The notes beneath the pieces were generated by a model. The model saw nothing but the letters and a program-made list of their open reading frames with translations. It was not told the DNA's origin and searched no databases. A stretch of DNA of 64,000 nucleotides from Streptomyces sp. JJ38 (lineage in GTDB: Bacteria > Actinomycetota > Actinomycetes > Streptomycetales > Streptomycetaceae), in NCBI RefSeq assembly GCF_019303475.1, contig NZ_JABLSI010000025.1, positions 1 to 64,000 on the forward strand, read 5' to 3'. Below, one piece after another: positions 23,596 to 31,821 of the stretch (within the stretch, counting starts at the first letter, position 1; each line of letters opens with the position of its first letter). The translations under genes were made by a program, and so were the position numbers.

Positions 23596-26121
23596 ATGAG
23601 TGACGAGCCGACCCGCGGCGACGACGCGACCCCCGGCCCCGACACCCCACCCCCCTCCGGCCCCCCGGAGCCCGCCGGCGGCCCCGACGAGCGGCGGCCG
23701 CGCCGGGTGCGGCGAGTGCCGGAGGGTGCGGGCGAAGGCCCCGGGCCAGGGGAGCCGGACGAGCCCGAGGCCCCGGCCCCGGGCGGACCCGGCCGCCGCG
23801 CCCGGCGTGCCCGGCGGCGTCTCGCCCTGGCCGTGCGGCTCCTCGTCGGCGCGTTCCTGCTCGGCGTCGTCCTCCTCGCGGGCGCCCTCGTCCTCGGCTA
23901 CCTGCTCGTGCCGATCCCCGAGCCCAACCAGGCGGCCACCGCCCAGAGCAACGTCTACCTGTACGCGGACGGCTCGCTCCTCGCCAAGGACGGCGACGTC
24001 GACCGGGAGAACATCACGCTCGCCCAGGTCCCCCGGCACACCCAGCACGCCGTACTCGCCGCCGAGGACCGCGACTTCTACAACGAGTCGGGCGTCGACC
24101 CCGAGGCCATGATCCGCGCCGGCTGGAACATGCTGCGAGGCGAGGGCAAACAGTCCGGCTCCACCATCACCCAGCAGTACGTCAAGAACTACTACCTCTC
24201 CCAGGAACGGACCATCACCCGCAAGCTGGAGGAGTTCGTCATCGCGATGAAGCTGGACCAGGAGGTCGGCAAGAACGAGATCCTCGCCGGCTACCTCAAC
24301 ACCAGCTACTTCGGCCGCAACGCCTACGGCATCCAGGCCGCCGCGCGCGCCTACTACGACAAGCCGGCCCGCGAGCTGACCGTCGCCGAGGGCGCCTACC
24401 TCGCCGCCGTGGTCAACTCCCCCAGCCGCTACGACGTCGTCGCCAACCCCGACAACAGGGACCGGGCCGTGGCCCGCTGGAACTACGTGCTCGACGGCAT
24501 GGTCAAGGAGGGCTGGCTGGACCCCGCGGACCGGCGGGATCTGGAGTTCCCCACGCCACAGCCGATCGAGCCGCCCATGTCACTGTCCGGGCAGCGCGGC
24601 TACCTGCTCGAAGCCGTACGCACACATCTGGACGAGGAGGGCATCGTGAGCGAGTCACGGCTCGCGGGCGGCGGCTTCCGGATCACCACCACCCTCGACC
24701 GGGACAAGCAGGAGGCCTTCGTCGCGGCCGTGGAGGAACAGCTCTACCCGCAGCTCAGCGAGGAGCGGGAGGTCGACGGCTACGTACGGGCGGGCGGCAC
24801 CTCCATCGACCCCCAGACCGGGGACGTCGTCGCCATGTACGGCGGGGTGAGCTTCACCGAGCAGTACACGAACAACGCCACCCGCACCGACTACCAGGCC
24901 GCCTCCACGTTCAAGCCGTTCGTGTACGCCACGGCCGTCGCGGAGGGCGCCGAGACGCAGGACGGCGATCCGATCGGCCCCAGCACCGTCTACGACGGCA
25001 CGAGCAAGCGCGAGGTCGTCGACGACGGACGGCGCATCGGCTACAACCCGCAGAACGAGGGCGACCACTCGCACGGCGACATCCCGGTCAGCGAGGCCAT
25101 GGACAAGTCCGTCAACGCCGTCTTCGCCCAGATGGGCGTCGACGTCGGCCCGGAGAAGGTCCGAGAGACCCTCGTCGGCGCCGGCATCCCGCAGGACACC
25201 CCGGCTCTCGCCGACGCCGGAGCGTCCATCTCCCTCGGCACCGCCACGCCCAGCACCCTGCACCTCGCCCAGGCCTACGCCACCCTCGCCAACCACGGCG
25301 AACGCGTCGACTACCGGCTGGTGGCCGAGGTGACCCGGGGCAAGGAGGAGGTCGTGGTCCCGGAGTCCAAGCCCGTGCGGGTCATGCCCCGGGTCGCCGC
25401 CGACGCCGCCACCGCACTGCTCAAGGGAGTCGTCGAGGGCGGGACCGGCACGGCCGCCCAGAGCGCGGGCCGCCCCGCCGCGGGCAAGACGGGCACCGCC
25501 GAGAAGGACCGGGCGGCCTGGTTCGCCGGCTACACGCCGAACCTCGCCACCGTCGTCGCGATCATGGGCCAGGACCCGGAGACCGGCGCCCAGAAGGCCC
25601 TGCACGGCGCGGCCGGACTGGCGAAGATCAGCGGCAGCGGCTTCCCGGCCCGGATCTGGGGCCAGTACACCGGGGACGCCCTCGCCGGCGAGCCGGTCCT
25701 CGCCTTCGACCTCTCCCCCGACGTCCCCGAGCCCTCCCCCGTCCCCAGCGACGGCGAGGAGCCCGAGGAAGACGGCGAGGACGGCGAGGACGGCGAGGAG
25801 CCCGCGGCCCCCGCCCCCACCGAGGCGGGCGGCCAGGGCGGCTCCGACGGCTCGGGCGACAGCGACGGCTCGGGCGACACCGGAACCGGGGCGCACCAGG
25901 ACGCCCCCGGCTCCGGGGACGGGCACCGGGACGGGCACGAGGCCGACGGGAAGCCGACCGGCCCGCGCGAGCCCGCACCCCGCGACCGCGGCGAACCGGC
26001 ACCAGCACCGACACCGGCACTGGCACCGGCACCGGCACCGGCACCGGACGAGACGGCCACGGACGGCGCGGCCGGGGAGAAAGCGCCCAAGGAGCGGTTC
26101 AGTGGCCGGACGTCGCCTTGA
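23596..26121 (+). CDS. Class A penicillin-binding protein (glycosyltransferase-transpeptidase)
   Basis: Bifunctional peptidoglycan synthase of 841 residues. A Pro/Glu-rich cytosolic N-terminus is followed by a membrane anchor (about 76-104) and a GT51 domain (about 130-310) with the catalytic Glu motif AEDRDFYNESG. The transpeptidase domain (about 390-690) has SxxK as STFK (about 437), SxN as SVN (about 505) and KTGT (about 631). Residues from about 700 to the end form an acidic, then Pro/Ala-rich disordered tail without a PASTA domain. It overlaps the convergent exporter gene by 23 bp at its end. Confidence 0.93.
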   Translation: MSDEPTRGDDATPGPDTPPPSGPPEPAGGPDERRPRRVRRVPEGAGEGPGPGEPDEPEAPAPGGPGRRARRARRRLALAVRLLVGAFLLGVVLLAGALVLGYLLVPIPEPNQAATAQSNVYLYADGSLLAKDGDVDRENITLAQVPRHTQHAVLAAEDRDFYNESGVDPEAMIRAGWNMLRGEGKQSGSTITQQYVKNYYLSQERTITRKLEEFVIAMKLDQEVGKNEILAGYLNTSYFGRNAYGIQAAARAYYDKPARELTVAEGAYLAAVVNSPSRYDVVANPDNRDRAVARWNYVLDGMVKEGWLDPADRRDLEFPTPQPIEPPMSLSGQRGYLLEAVRTHLDEEGIVSESRLAGGGFRITTTLDRDKQEAFVAAVEEQLYPQLSEEREVDGYVRAGGTSIDPQTGDVVAMYGGVSFTEQYTNNATRTDYQAASTFKPFVYATAVAEGAETQDGDPIGPSTVYDGTSKREVVDDGRRIGYNPQNEGDHSHGDIPVSEAMDKSVNAVFAQMGVDVGPEKVRETLVGAGIPQDTPALADAGASISLGTATPSTLHLAQAYATLANHGERVDYRLVAEVTRGKEEVVVPESKPVRVMPRVAADAATALLKGVVEGGTGTAAQSAGRPAAGKTGTAEKDRAAWFAGYTPNLATVVAIMGQDPETGAQKALHGAAGLAKISGSGFPARIWGQYTGDALAGEPVLAFDLSPDVPEPSPVPSDGEEPEEDGEDGEDGEEPAAPAPTEAGGQGGSDGSGDSDGSGDTGTGAHQDAPGSGDGHRDGHEADGKPTGPREPAPRDRGEPAPAPTPALAPAPAPAPDETATDGAAGEKAPKERFSGRTSP
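25996..26047 (+). repeat. Low-complexity Pro-Ala coding repeat
   Basis: Short GCACCG-like units in tandem encode alternating Ala-Pro in the tail of the penicillin-binding protein. Probably length-variable between strains. Confidence 0.7.
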
Positions 26122-26419
26122 GGCCGACCACGGCCACCAGCAGCAGCGAGATGAAGAAGATCCGGGCGGCCGTCACCGGCTCGTGCAGGACGGCCATGCC
26201 CAGGATCGCCGCACCGGCGGCACCGATGCCGACCCAGACGCCGTAGGCCGTACCGATCGGGAGCGTCCGCGCCGCCTGGGCGAGCAGCAGCATGCTGGCC
26301 GCGAAGCCGAGCACGGTCAGGACGCTCGGCCACAGCCGCGTGAAGCCCTCGGTGTAGGGAAGCCCGACCGCCCAGCCGACCTCGAGCAGACCGGCGACGA
26401 CCAACAGAACCCACGCCAT
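26099..26419 (-). CDS. SMR-family exporter, Gdx/SugE type (guanidinium exporter)
   Basis: Small multidrug-resistance type protein of 106 residues with four helices. The essential Glu lies in LLEVGWAVGL, followed by YTEGFTRLWPS, a pattern typical of the Gdx/SugE branch that exports guanidinium. ATG 26419 was chosen because GGAAGG lies 10 nt upstream; GTG 26428 would be too close to it. The riboswitch upstream independently supports guanidinium as substrate. Its end overlaps the penicillin-binding protein gene on the other strand by 23 bp. Confidence 0.9.
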   Translation of the reverse strand: MAWVLLVVAGLLEVGWAVGLPYTEGFTRLWPSVLTVLGFAASMLLLAQAARTLPIGTAYGVWVGIGAAGAAILGMAVLHEPVTAARIFFISLLLVAVVGLKATSGH

Positions 26420-26455
26420 GACGTGCACACCTTCCGTGAGTGATCACTGACAGGT

Positions 26456-26521
26456 GCGTCGTCTTTGCCTTCGCCCCTCACCCGCGGGGAGGGGCGGCCC
26501 GGTACGGCGCGTCTCGTCGGA
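26456..26521 (-). ncRNA. Guanidine-III (ykkC-III) riboswitch
   Basis: Read on the minus strand, the leader contains CCGACGAG, then GCGCCGTACC, an 8-bp hairpin (CGCCCCTC with GAGGGGCG), then AAGGCAAAGACGACGC. Order and sequence match the guanidine-III class as I remember it (CCGGACGAG, GCGCCGUACC, GGACAAGACGGCGC), including the pseudoknot arms GCGCCGT and ACGACGC, with one C-A mismatch. It ends about 20 nt before the ribosome site of the Gdx-type exporter, so it would act on translation initiation. Confidence 0.75.
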
Positions 26522-26560
26522 CTCAGGACAGAGTACCCAGAAGACGGCAACACGGACAGA

Positions 26561-26902
26561 TCAGAGATACAGTCCGGTGGAGTCCTCGGACCCGGCCAGC
26601 CGCTCGGCGGCGACGGCGTGCAGATCCCGCTCGCGCATCAGCACGTAGGCGACGCCCCGGACCTCCACCTCGGCCCGCTCCTCCGGGTCGAAGAGCACCC
26701 GGTCACCGGGCTCGACCGTCCGCACGTTCTGGCCGACGGCCACGACCTCCGCCCACGCCAGACGCCGGCCCACCGCCGCCGTCGCCGGAATCACGATCCC
26801 GCCGGAGGAACGGCGCTCCCCCTCGGGGATGTCGGTACGGACCAGCACCCGGTCGTGCAGCATCCGGATGGGCAGCTTGTCGTCGGTCGTATGCGAACTC
26901 AC
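26561..26902 (-). CDS. GroES/Cpn10-like protein
   Basis: Protein of 113 residues with the Cpn10 beta-barrel pattern (MLHDRVLVRTD, SSGGIVIPATA, VEPGDRVLFDP). It is not next to a groEL gene, and the mobile-loop region differs from housekeeping GroES (ERRSSGGI), so it is a divergent second co-chaperonin-like protein. The exact role is unknown. Confidence 0.85.
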   Translation of the reverse strand: MSSHTTDDKLPIRMLHDRVLVRTDIPEGERRSSGGIVIPATAAVGRRLAWAEVVAVGQNVRTVEPGDRVLFDPEERAEVEVRGVAYVLMRERDLHAVAAERLAGSEDSTGLYL

Positions 26903-26937
26903 GGGCCGACCGTATCTCAGGGCCCGCCCGGGCCTGG

Positions 26938-27279
26938 TCAGCGGTGCCGACGTCGCGAGGAGCGGACGTACAGCCCGACCACCGCCACGGTCACCAGCGC
27001 CAGCGGCACCACCCGCTCCAGCCGCGGCGCGCCCTCCTCCGTCACCAGCTGGTCACGCACCGCGCCGACCGCCCGGTTCGCGGCCAGATAGGCACGCCCC
27101 GCCGTACGGTCCACGGCGGCGGCCGCGGCCGCCTTCGCGTCGTCGGCGATCGTCTTCGGATGCACCCGCACCGCGAGCTCGTCCAGCGTCGCGGCCAACT
27201 GCTCCCGTCGACGGACGATGTCCGCCTCGATCTGCGCGGGGGTCCTGTCCGGCACCGCAACTCCTCCGTCGGCCGTCAT
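26938..27279 (-). CDS. DUF3618 family protein
   Basis: Small protein of 113 residues. The DUF3618 motif RTPAQIEADIVRRREQLAAT is followed by an Ala-rich helical stretch and one C-terminal membrane helix (VVPLALVTVAVVGLYV) with a basic end. Such proteins lie at the membrane; function is unknown. Lies 35 bp upstream of the GroES-like gene on the same strand. Confidence 0.85.
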   Translation of the reverse strand: MTADGGVAVPDRTPAQIEADIVRRREQLAATLDELAVRVHPKTIADDAKAAAAAAVDRTAGRAYLAANRAVGAVRDQLVTEEGAPRLERVVPLALVTVAVVGLYVRSSRRRHR

Positions 27280-27391
27280 AAGGGGTCCAAGCTAGTGGAC
27301 AGTCTGTCAGCTCCCCCGGACCGGCGCCCCACCCCACCCCGGTTTCCGGCGCGGTTACCCTCGGCGGTACGCATCACGACAAGGAGCACCC

Positions 27392-27868
27392 ATGAGCGAG
27401 CGCCTGCAGCCCGGCGACACCGCCCCCGCCTTCGCCCTCCCGGACGCCGACGGCAAGGAGATCTCCCTCGCCGACTTCGCGGGCCGCAAGGTCGTCGTCT
27501 ACTTCTACCCCGCCGCCCTCACCCCGGGGTGCACCAAGCAGGCCTGCGACTTCACCGACAACCTGCAGGTCCTGGCCGACGCCGGGTACGAGGTCGTCGG
27601 CGTCTCGCCGGACAAGCCGGAGAAGCTGGCCACGTTCCGCGAGAAGGAGGACCTCAAGGTCACGCTCGTCGGCGACCCCTCCAAGGAGACCCTGGCTGCC
27701 TACGGCGCCTTCGGCGAGAAGCAGATGTACGGCAAGACCGTGACCGGCGTGATCCGCTCCACGATCGTCGTCGACGAGAAGGGCGCGGTGGAGCACGCCT
27801 TCTACAACGTGCGGGCGACCGGCCACGTGGCCAAGCTCATGCGCGACCTCGGCATCGCCGCCGCCTGA
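27392..27868 (+). CDS. bcp: Thioredoxin-dependent peroxiredoxin Bcp
   Basis: Atypical peroxiredoxin of 158 residues that reduces H2O2 and lipid peroxides. The peroxidatic Cys lies in TPGCTKQAC, with the resolving Cys five residues later, as in the Bcp/PrxQ alpha subclass. The Arg of the active site is in the segment GVIRSTIVV. ATG 27392 follows AAGGAG. Monocistronic, with a long-armed inverted repeat after the gene. Confidence 0.95.
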   Translation: MSERLQPGDTAPAFALPDADGKEISLADFAGRKVVVYFYPAALTPGCTKQACDFTDNLQVLADAGYEVVGVSPDKPEKLATFREKEDLKVTLVGDPSKETLAAYGAFGEKQMYGKTVTGVIRSTIVVDEKGAVEHAFYNVRATGHVAKLMRDLGIAAA

Positions 27869-27882
27869 CCCCCGCACACCGG

Positions 27883-27937
27883 CGCCCCCGTTCGGCGTAA
27901 CCGATCGCTCACGCGTTCGTTGAGTCGAACGGGGGCG
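27883..27937 (+). terminator. Inverted repeat after bcp
   Basis: A 12-bp perfect stem (CGCCCCCGTTCG with its complement) closes a loop of about 31 nt, shortly after the bcp stop. It is a probable terminator, though the long loop is atypical. Confidence 0.5.
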
Positions 27938-27987
27938 ACATCACGGCACCGCCCCTTCACCGAGCAGCTGACGAAGGAGCGGTTCCG

Positions 27988-28650
27988 ATGGCGACTGCGT
28001 ACACCCATGAGCGTCTCAGCGAGGCGGCCGCACACTCCCGCACACTGAGCGCCGCACTGGTGACGCTCGGCGTGGACCCGAGGAGCAGCACCCGGCGCTA
28101 CGTGCATCAGCGCATGAAGGCCATGGGCATCGACACGTCGCACTTCGAGCGCGAGGGCGTGCGGTGGACGAAGGCGGTGCTGGCTGAGGCCGTGGCCGCG
28201 TCGAGGAGTGTCAACGACGTGCTCCGGCGCCTCGACCTGGACGTGGTGGGCGGGAATCACACATACATCAGCCGAAGGATCGCAGCGTTCGGGCTCGACA
28301 CGTCGCACTTCCGCGCGCGGCCACCCGAACATGGCCGGAGCAAGAGGCGGCGACTGTCGAGTGCGGACGTGCTCGTCGAGATCACTGACCCACAGGCTCG
28401 CCGGACTTCCCCCGCGCGCCTTCGATGCTGCCTGAAGGAGCGCGGGGTCCCCGAGAGGTGCGCCCTCTGCGGCCTGCCTCCACGCTGGATGGGGTCACGC
28501 CTCACGCTTGAGGTCGATCACGTCGACGGAAACTGGCGAAACAACCGCGTGGAGAACCTGCGTCTGCTGTTCCCTAATTGTCACTCCACGACGGACAGCT
28601 ACCGAGGGCGGGCCAAGGGCCGCAGCAAACGCTCGGGGGCGATGGGATGA
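27988..28650 (+). CDS. HNH nuclease-like protein with helical repeats (paralogue 1)
   Basis: Protein of 220 residues. Two helical repeats (about 1-55 and 60-110), each ending in GIDTSHF or GLDTSHF, look like DNA-binding helix-turn-helix modules. An HNH domain follows (about 140-215): CALCG, LEVDHVDGNWRNNRVENLRLL, then FPNCH. The usual second zinc motif CPNC has lost its first Cys (Phe), so zinc binding may be impaired. Base composition and third positions are less GC-rich than neighbours. It overlaps the next gene by 4 nt (ATGA). Confidence 0.8.
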   Translation: MATAYTHERLSEAAAHSRTLSAALVTLGVDPRSSTRRYVHQRMKAMGIDTSHFEREGVRWTKAVLAEAVAASRSVNDVLRRLDLDVVGGNHTYISRRIAAFGLDTSHFRARPPEHGRSKRRRLSSADVLVEITDPQARRTSPARLRCCLKERGVPERCALCGLPPRWMGSRLTLEVDHVDGNWRNNRVENLRLLFPNCHSTTDSYRGRAKGRSKRSGAMG

Positions 28651-29300
28651 CCCGGACCCGATACACGCGGGAGATGCTGGCGGACGCCGCGCGGAGCTGC
28701 CAGAGCCTTGACGAGGTTGTCGCACTTCTCTGCGAGCGCCCCTATCCCCAGCTCCGCGCCCACCTCAGGAAACGATACGCGCACTTCGGTATCGACACTT
28801 CACACTTCCGCACAACGCCTCGCCGCCGGGCGGTCAGCAGAGCAGCTCCTTCTGTGTCCGAGTTGCAGGCTGCCGCAGCCGCCTCCCGCTCCGTCTCCGA
28901 AGCACTCCGAAGGCTGGAACGCCCGGACAGCAGTAGCCAGCGAGCCGCCTTCCGGCGCTGGACGCAGGAAGCCTCGGTGGACATCAACCACTTCACGGGC
29001 CAGGGGCACCAGCGTGGAAAGTCGAGCCCGCGAGCGAAGGGGCCAGCTGAGGTTCTCGTGAAGCGCACGGCACGGCGTCGAACCAGCACGGCCGTTCTAC
29101 GACGCGCGCTGAGGCAGCTCGGCGTGGCCGAACGGTGCGCCACGTGTGGCTCGGGGCCACGGTGGCGAGGTCGGCCCATGACGCTGGAAGTGGATCACAT
29201 CAATGGCGACTGGTTGGACGACCGCCGAGAGAACCTGCGTCTGCTGTGTCCAAACTGTCACGCCGTAACCAGGACATGGTGCCGTGGCCCGGGAGGCTGA
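28647..29300 (+). CDS. HNH nuclease-like protein with helical repeats (paralogue 2)
   Basis: Protein of 217 residues, paralogous to the preceding gene with the same order: N-terminal repeat ending GIDTSHF, a second repeat ending DINHF, and an HNH domain with CATCG, LEVDHINGDWLDDRRENLRLL and an intact CPNCH. ATG 28647 overlaps the upstream stop, so translation is coupled. It ends 22 bp before an unusual tRNA gene. Likely role: DNA nuclease or DNA-binding protein, perhaps from a mobile element; the target is unknown. Confidence 0.82.
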   Translation: MTRTRYTREMLADAARSCQSLDEVVALLCERPYPQLRAHLRKRYAHFGIDTSHFRTTPRRRAVSRAAPSVSELQAAAAASRSVSEALRRLERPDSSSQRAAFRRWTQEASVDINHFTGQGHQRGKSSPRAKGPAEVLVKRTARRRTSTAVLRRALRQLGVAERCATCGSGPRWRGRPMTLEVDHINGDWLDDRRENLRLLCPNCHAVTRTWCRGPGG

Positions 29301-29322
29301 CGGTATGGTGGAGGCTGCCTAT

Positions 29323-29398
29323 GCGCCCGTACTCCAACTGGCTTAGAGAGGCTAGCTTTAGGTGCTAGTGGTTGTGGGTTCGAATCCCACCGGGCGTA
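29323..29398 (+). tRNA. tRNA-like gene, anticodon TAG, class I form (non-canonical)
   Basis: A 76-nt cloverleaf. The acceptor stem GCGCCCG pairs with CGGGCGT (first pair G-T), the anticodon stem CTAGC pairs with GCTAG around loop TTTAGGT (anticodon TAG at 29359-29361), and the T arm GTGGG-TTCGAAT-CCCAC is perfect. The D arm has only three pairs (CTC with GAG). The variable loop is five bases, whereas genuine tRNA-Leu has a long variable arm, so reading CUA as leucine is doubtful. An automatic caller would name it tRNA-Leu(TAG). It is followed by a strong terminator. Confidence 0.75.
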
Positions 29399-29406
29399 CC
29401 TGATGA

Positions 29407-29447
29407 GAAGAGCCCGCTGCCTTGCTTTCCAAGGTAGCGGGCTCTTC
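29407..29447. terminator. Strong hairpin after the tRNA-like gene
   Basis: A 17-bp stem (GAAGAGCCCGCTGCCTT with its near-complement, one G-T pair) and a 7-nt loop between the rightward tRNA-like gene and leftward rdgB, probably serving both. Confidence 0.8.
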
Positions 29448-29456
29448 CCGTTCGCC

Positions 29457-30080
29457 TCACCCGAGCAGTTCGCGGATGGCCGGGGCCAGGGCACGGAAGG
29501 CTCGGCCGCGGTGACTGATGGCGTTCTTCTCCTCCGGCGCCAGTTCCGCGCAGGTGCGCGTCTCCCCGTCCGGCTGGAGGATCGGGTCGTAGCCGAAGCC
29601 GCCCGCGCCGACCGGGGTGTGGCGCAGGGTGCCGCGCAGCCGCCCCTCGACCACGCGCTCGGTGCCGTCGGGCAGGGCGAGGGCCGCGGCGCAGGCGAAG
29701 TGGGCACCGCGGTGGGCGTCGTCGATGTCGGCGAGCTGGGCGAGCAGCAGGTCGAGGTTGGCCTTGTCGTCGCCGTGGCGGCCGGCCCACCGCGCGGAGA
29801 AGATGCCGGGCGCGCCGCCGAGGACGTCGACACACAGCCCGGAGTCGTCGGCGACGGCCGGGAGACCGGTCTCCCGGGCGAGCGTGTGTGCCTTGAGCAG
29901 GGCGTTCTCGGCGAAGGTGACGCCGGTCTCCCTGACGTCGGGGATGTCGGGGTAGGCGTCGGCGCCGGTGAGGTCGGCGTTGAGGCCGGCCGCGCCGAGG
30001 ATGGCGCGGAGCTCGGTGACCTTGTGGGCGTTGCGGGTGGCCAGGACGAGACGGGGCTTGGCGGGCGAAGTGTCAGTCAT
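29457..30080 (-). CDS. rdgB: dITP/XTP pyrophosphatase RdgB
   Basis: Ham1/RdgB house-cleaning enzyme of 207 residues that hydrolyses non-canonical purine NTPs. N-terminal LVLATRNAHKVTEL binds the base and phosphates, and DDSGLCVDVLGGAPGIFSAR carries the metal site. Part of the actinobacterial core order with rph nearby; a small lipoprotein gene lies between. Confidence 0.95.
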   Translation of the reverse strand: MTDTSPAKPRLVLATRNAHKVTELRAILGAAGLNADLTGADAYPDIPDVRETGVTFAENALLKAHTLARETGLPAVADDSGLCVDVLGGAPGIFSARWAGRHGDDKANLDLLLAQLADIDDAHRGAHFACAAALALPDGTERVVEGRLRGTLRHTPVGAGGFGYDPILQPDGETRTCAELAPEEKNAISHRGRAFRALAPAIRELLG

Positions 30081-30086
30081 GGGGGC

Positions 30087-30461
30087 TCAGTTCGGGGTGC
30101 AGACGGAGGTCAGTTCGTTCGCGGCGTCGCCGACGGGGCTGACGTCGGGCACCTGGCCGTCGTCGAGGGAGGTGCGGACGTTGTCGACGGCCTTGCGCAT
30201 GTCGTCGACGGCTGCGGTCACGTCGGTGTCGCCACTGCTGTCGGCTATCTGGTCGAGGTCGTCGTCGATGCGGTCGAGGGCCTCGGCGGCGGCGACCGGG
30301 TCCTCGCCGGCGTTGGAGACGGCGTCCTGGAGGTCGTTCACGCTCTCCGCGATGGCGGCCGCGGTGGTGGCGCAGCTGATGGCCTTCTCCACGGCGCCGC
30401 AGCCGATGAGTGCGGTGGCCGCGAGTGCGGCGGCGGCGACGGTGAGCAGGGTACGACGCAC
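30087..30461 (-). CDS. Small secreted lipoprotein, unknown function
   Basis: Protein of 124 residues with lipobox LIGC (Cys21), then an acidic all-helical domain with heptad-like spacing and two further cysteines (AISCATT, TSVCTPN at the very end) that could form a disulfide. GTG 30461 has GAGGA about 8 nt upstream. It sits between rdgB and rph. Not recognised. Confidence 0.75.
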   Translation of the reverse strand: MRRTLLTVAAAALAATALIGCGAVEKAISCATTAAAIAESVNDLQDAVSNAGEDPVAAAEALDRIDDDLDQIADSSGDTDVTAAVDDMRKAVDNVRTSLDDGQVPDVSPVGDAANELTSVCTPN

Positions 30462-30585
30462 GTCGGGTCCTCTTTCGCTCGCTGGGAAGCCGGTCCGGCC
30501 GGACCGCTCGGGGAGGTAAAGCCCCGGCAAAGGGTACGGTCCGGTACCGGCTGAGACGCCCTCGGGGGCGTGCTGGTTGCCCTCG

Positions 30586-31314
<729 letters not shown>

Positions 31315-31341
31315 GCCCCGAGCCTAGTAGGGAAAGCGGAA

Positions 31342-31367
31342 GGCCCGTTCCGCAGGGGGAACGGGCC
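31342..31367 (-). terminator. Hairpin after the PTS EIIB gene
   Basis: A perfect 10-bp stem GGCCCGTTCC and complement with a 6-nt loop, just beyond the stop of the leftward EIIB gene. Confidence 0.75.
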
Positions 31368-31385
31368 GGTGCGGGCGGGGCGCGT

Positions 31386-31619
31386 CTACATCATGTCCTC
31401 GATCTCCGCGGCGATCGGGTCGGCGTCGGTGCCGATGACGACCTGGACGGCGGTGCCCATCTTGACGACGCCGTGGGCTCCGGCGGCCTTGAGGGCGGTC
31501 TCGTTCACCTGTGAGGAGTCGAGGACCTCGGTGCGCAGGCGGGTGATGCAGCCCTCGACCTCTTCGATGTTCTCGATGCCACCGAGCCCGGCGACGATCT
31601 TCTCAGCCTTGCTGGCCAT
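31386..31619 (-). CDS. nagF: PTS EIIB component, glucose/GlcNAc type
   Basis: Single-domain EIIB protein of 77 residues. The phosphorylated Cys lies in VEGCITRLR, the hallmark of the glucose-superfamily EIIB. It passes phosphate from EIIA to the sugar bound by the EIIC encoded divergently. Assignment to N-acetylglucosamine comes from the Streptomyces nagF/nagE arrangement. ATG 31619 follows AGGAGAG. Confidence 0.88.
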   Translation of the reverse strand: MASKAEKIVAGLGGIENIEEVEGCITRLRTEVLDSSQVNETALKAAGAHGVVKMGTAVQVVIGTDADPIAAEIEDMM

Positions 31620-31821
31620 GGGCTCTCTCCTGAGTCTCTACCGGGTGTCATCAGCCGTCAGATTGACACATTAACGCACAGTTGGCCCATTCTCACGCGC
31701 GTTGGGGCGAGTTGTCGCGAATGATGGCGTTCAGCGGGCTTCGCGGGCGCGGGCACCGCACCCGCACGGCAGTGCGATGGGGCCGCGCCCATCGCCCGCA
31801 GGTCGAACCGGGAGAGCGCCG

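Noticed and set aside
25996..26047. Tandem GCACCG units as a regulatory repeat
   Set aside because: They lie in frame in the penicillin-binding protein tail and simply encode Ala-Pro.
29323..29398. Ordinary tRNA-Leu(TAG)
   Set aside because: No long variable arm; only the anticodon fits, so I list it as non-canonical.
31630..31645. DasR-like site before the EIIB gene (GTCTCTACC core)
   Set aside because: Only about 8 of 16 positions match and it lies right at the ribosome site; too weak to claim.
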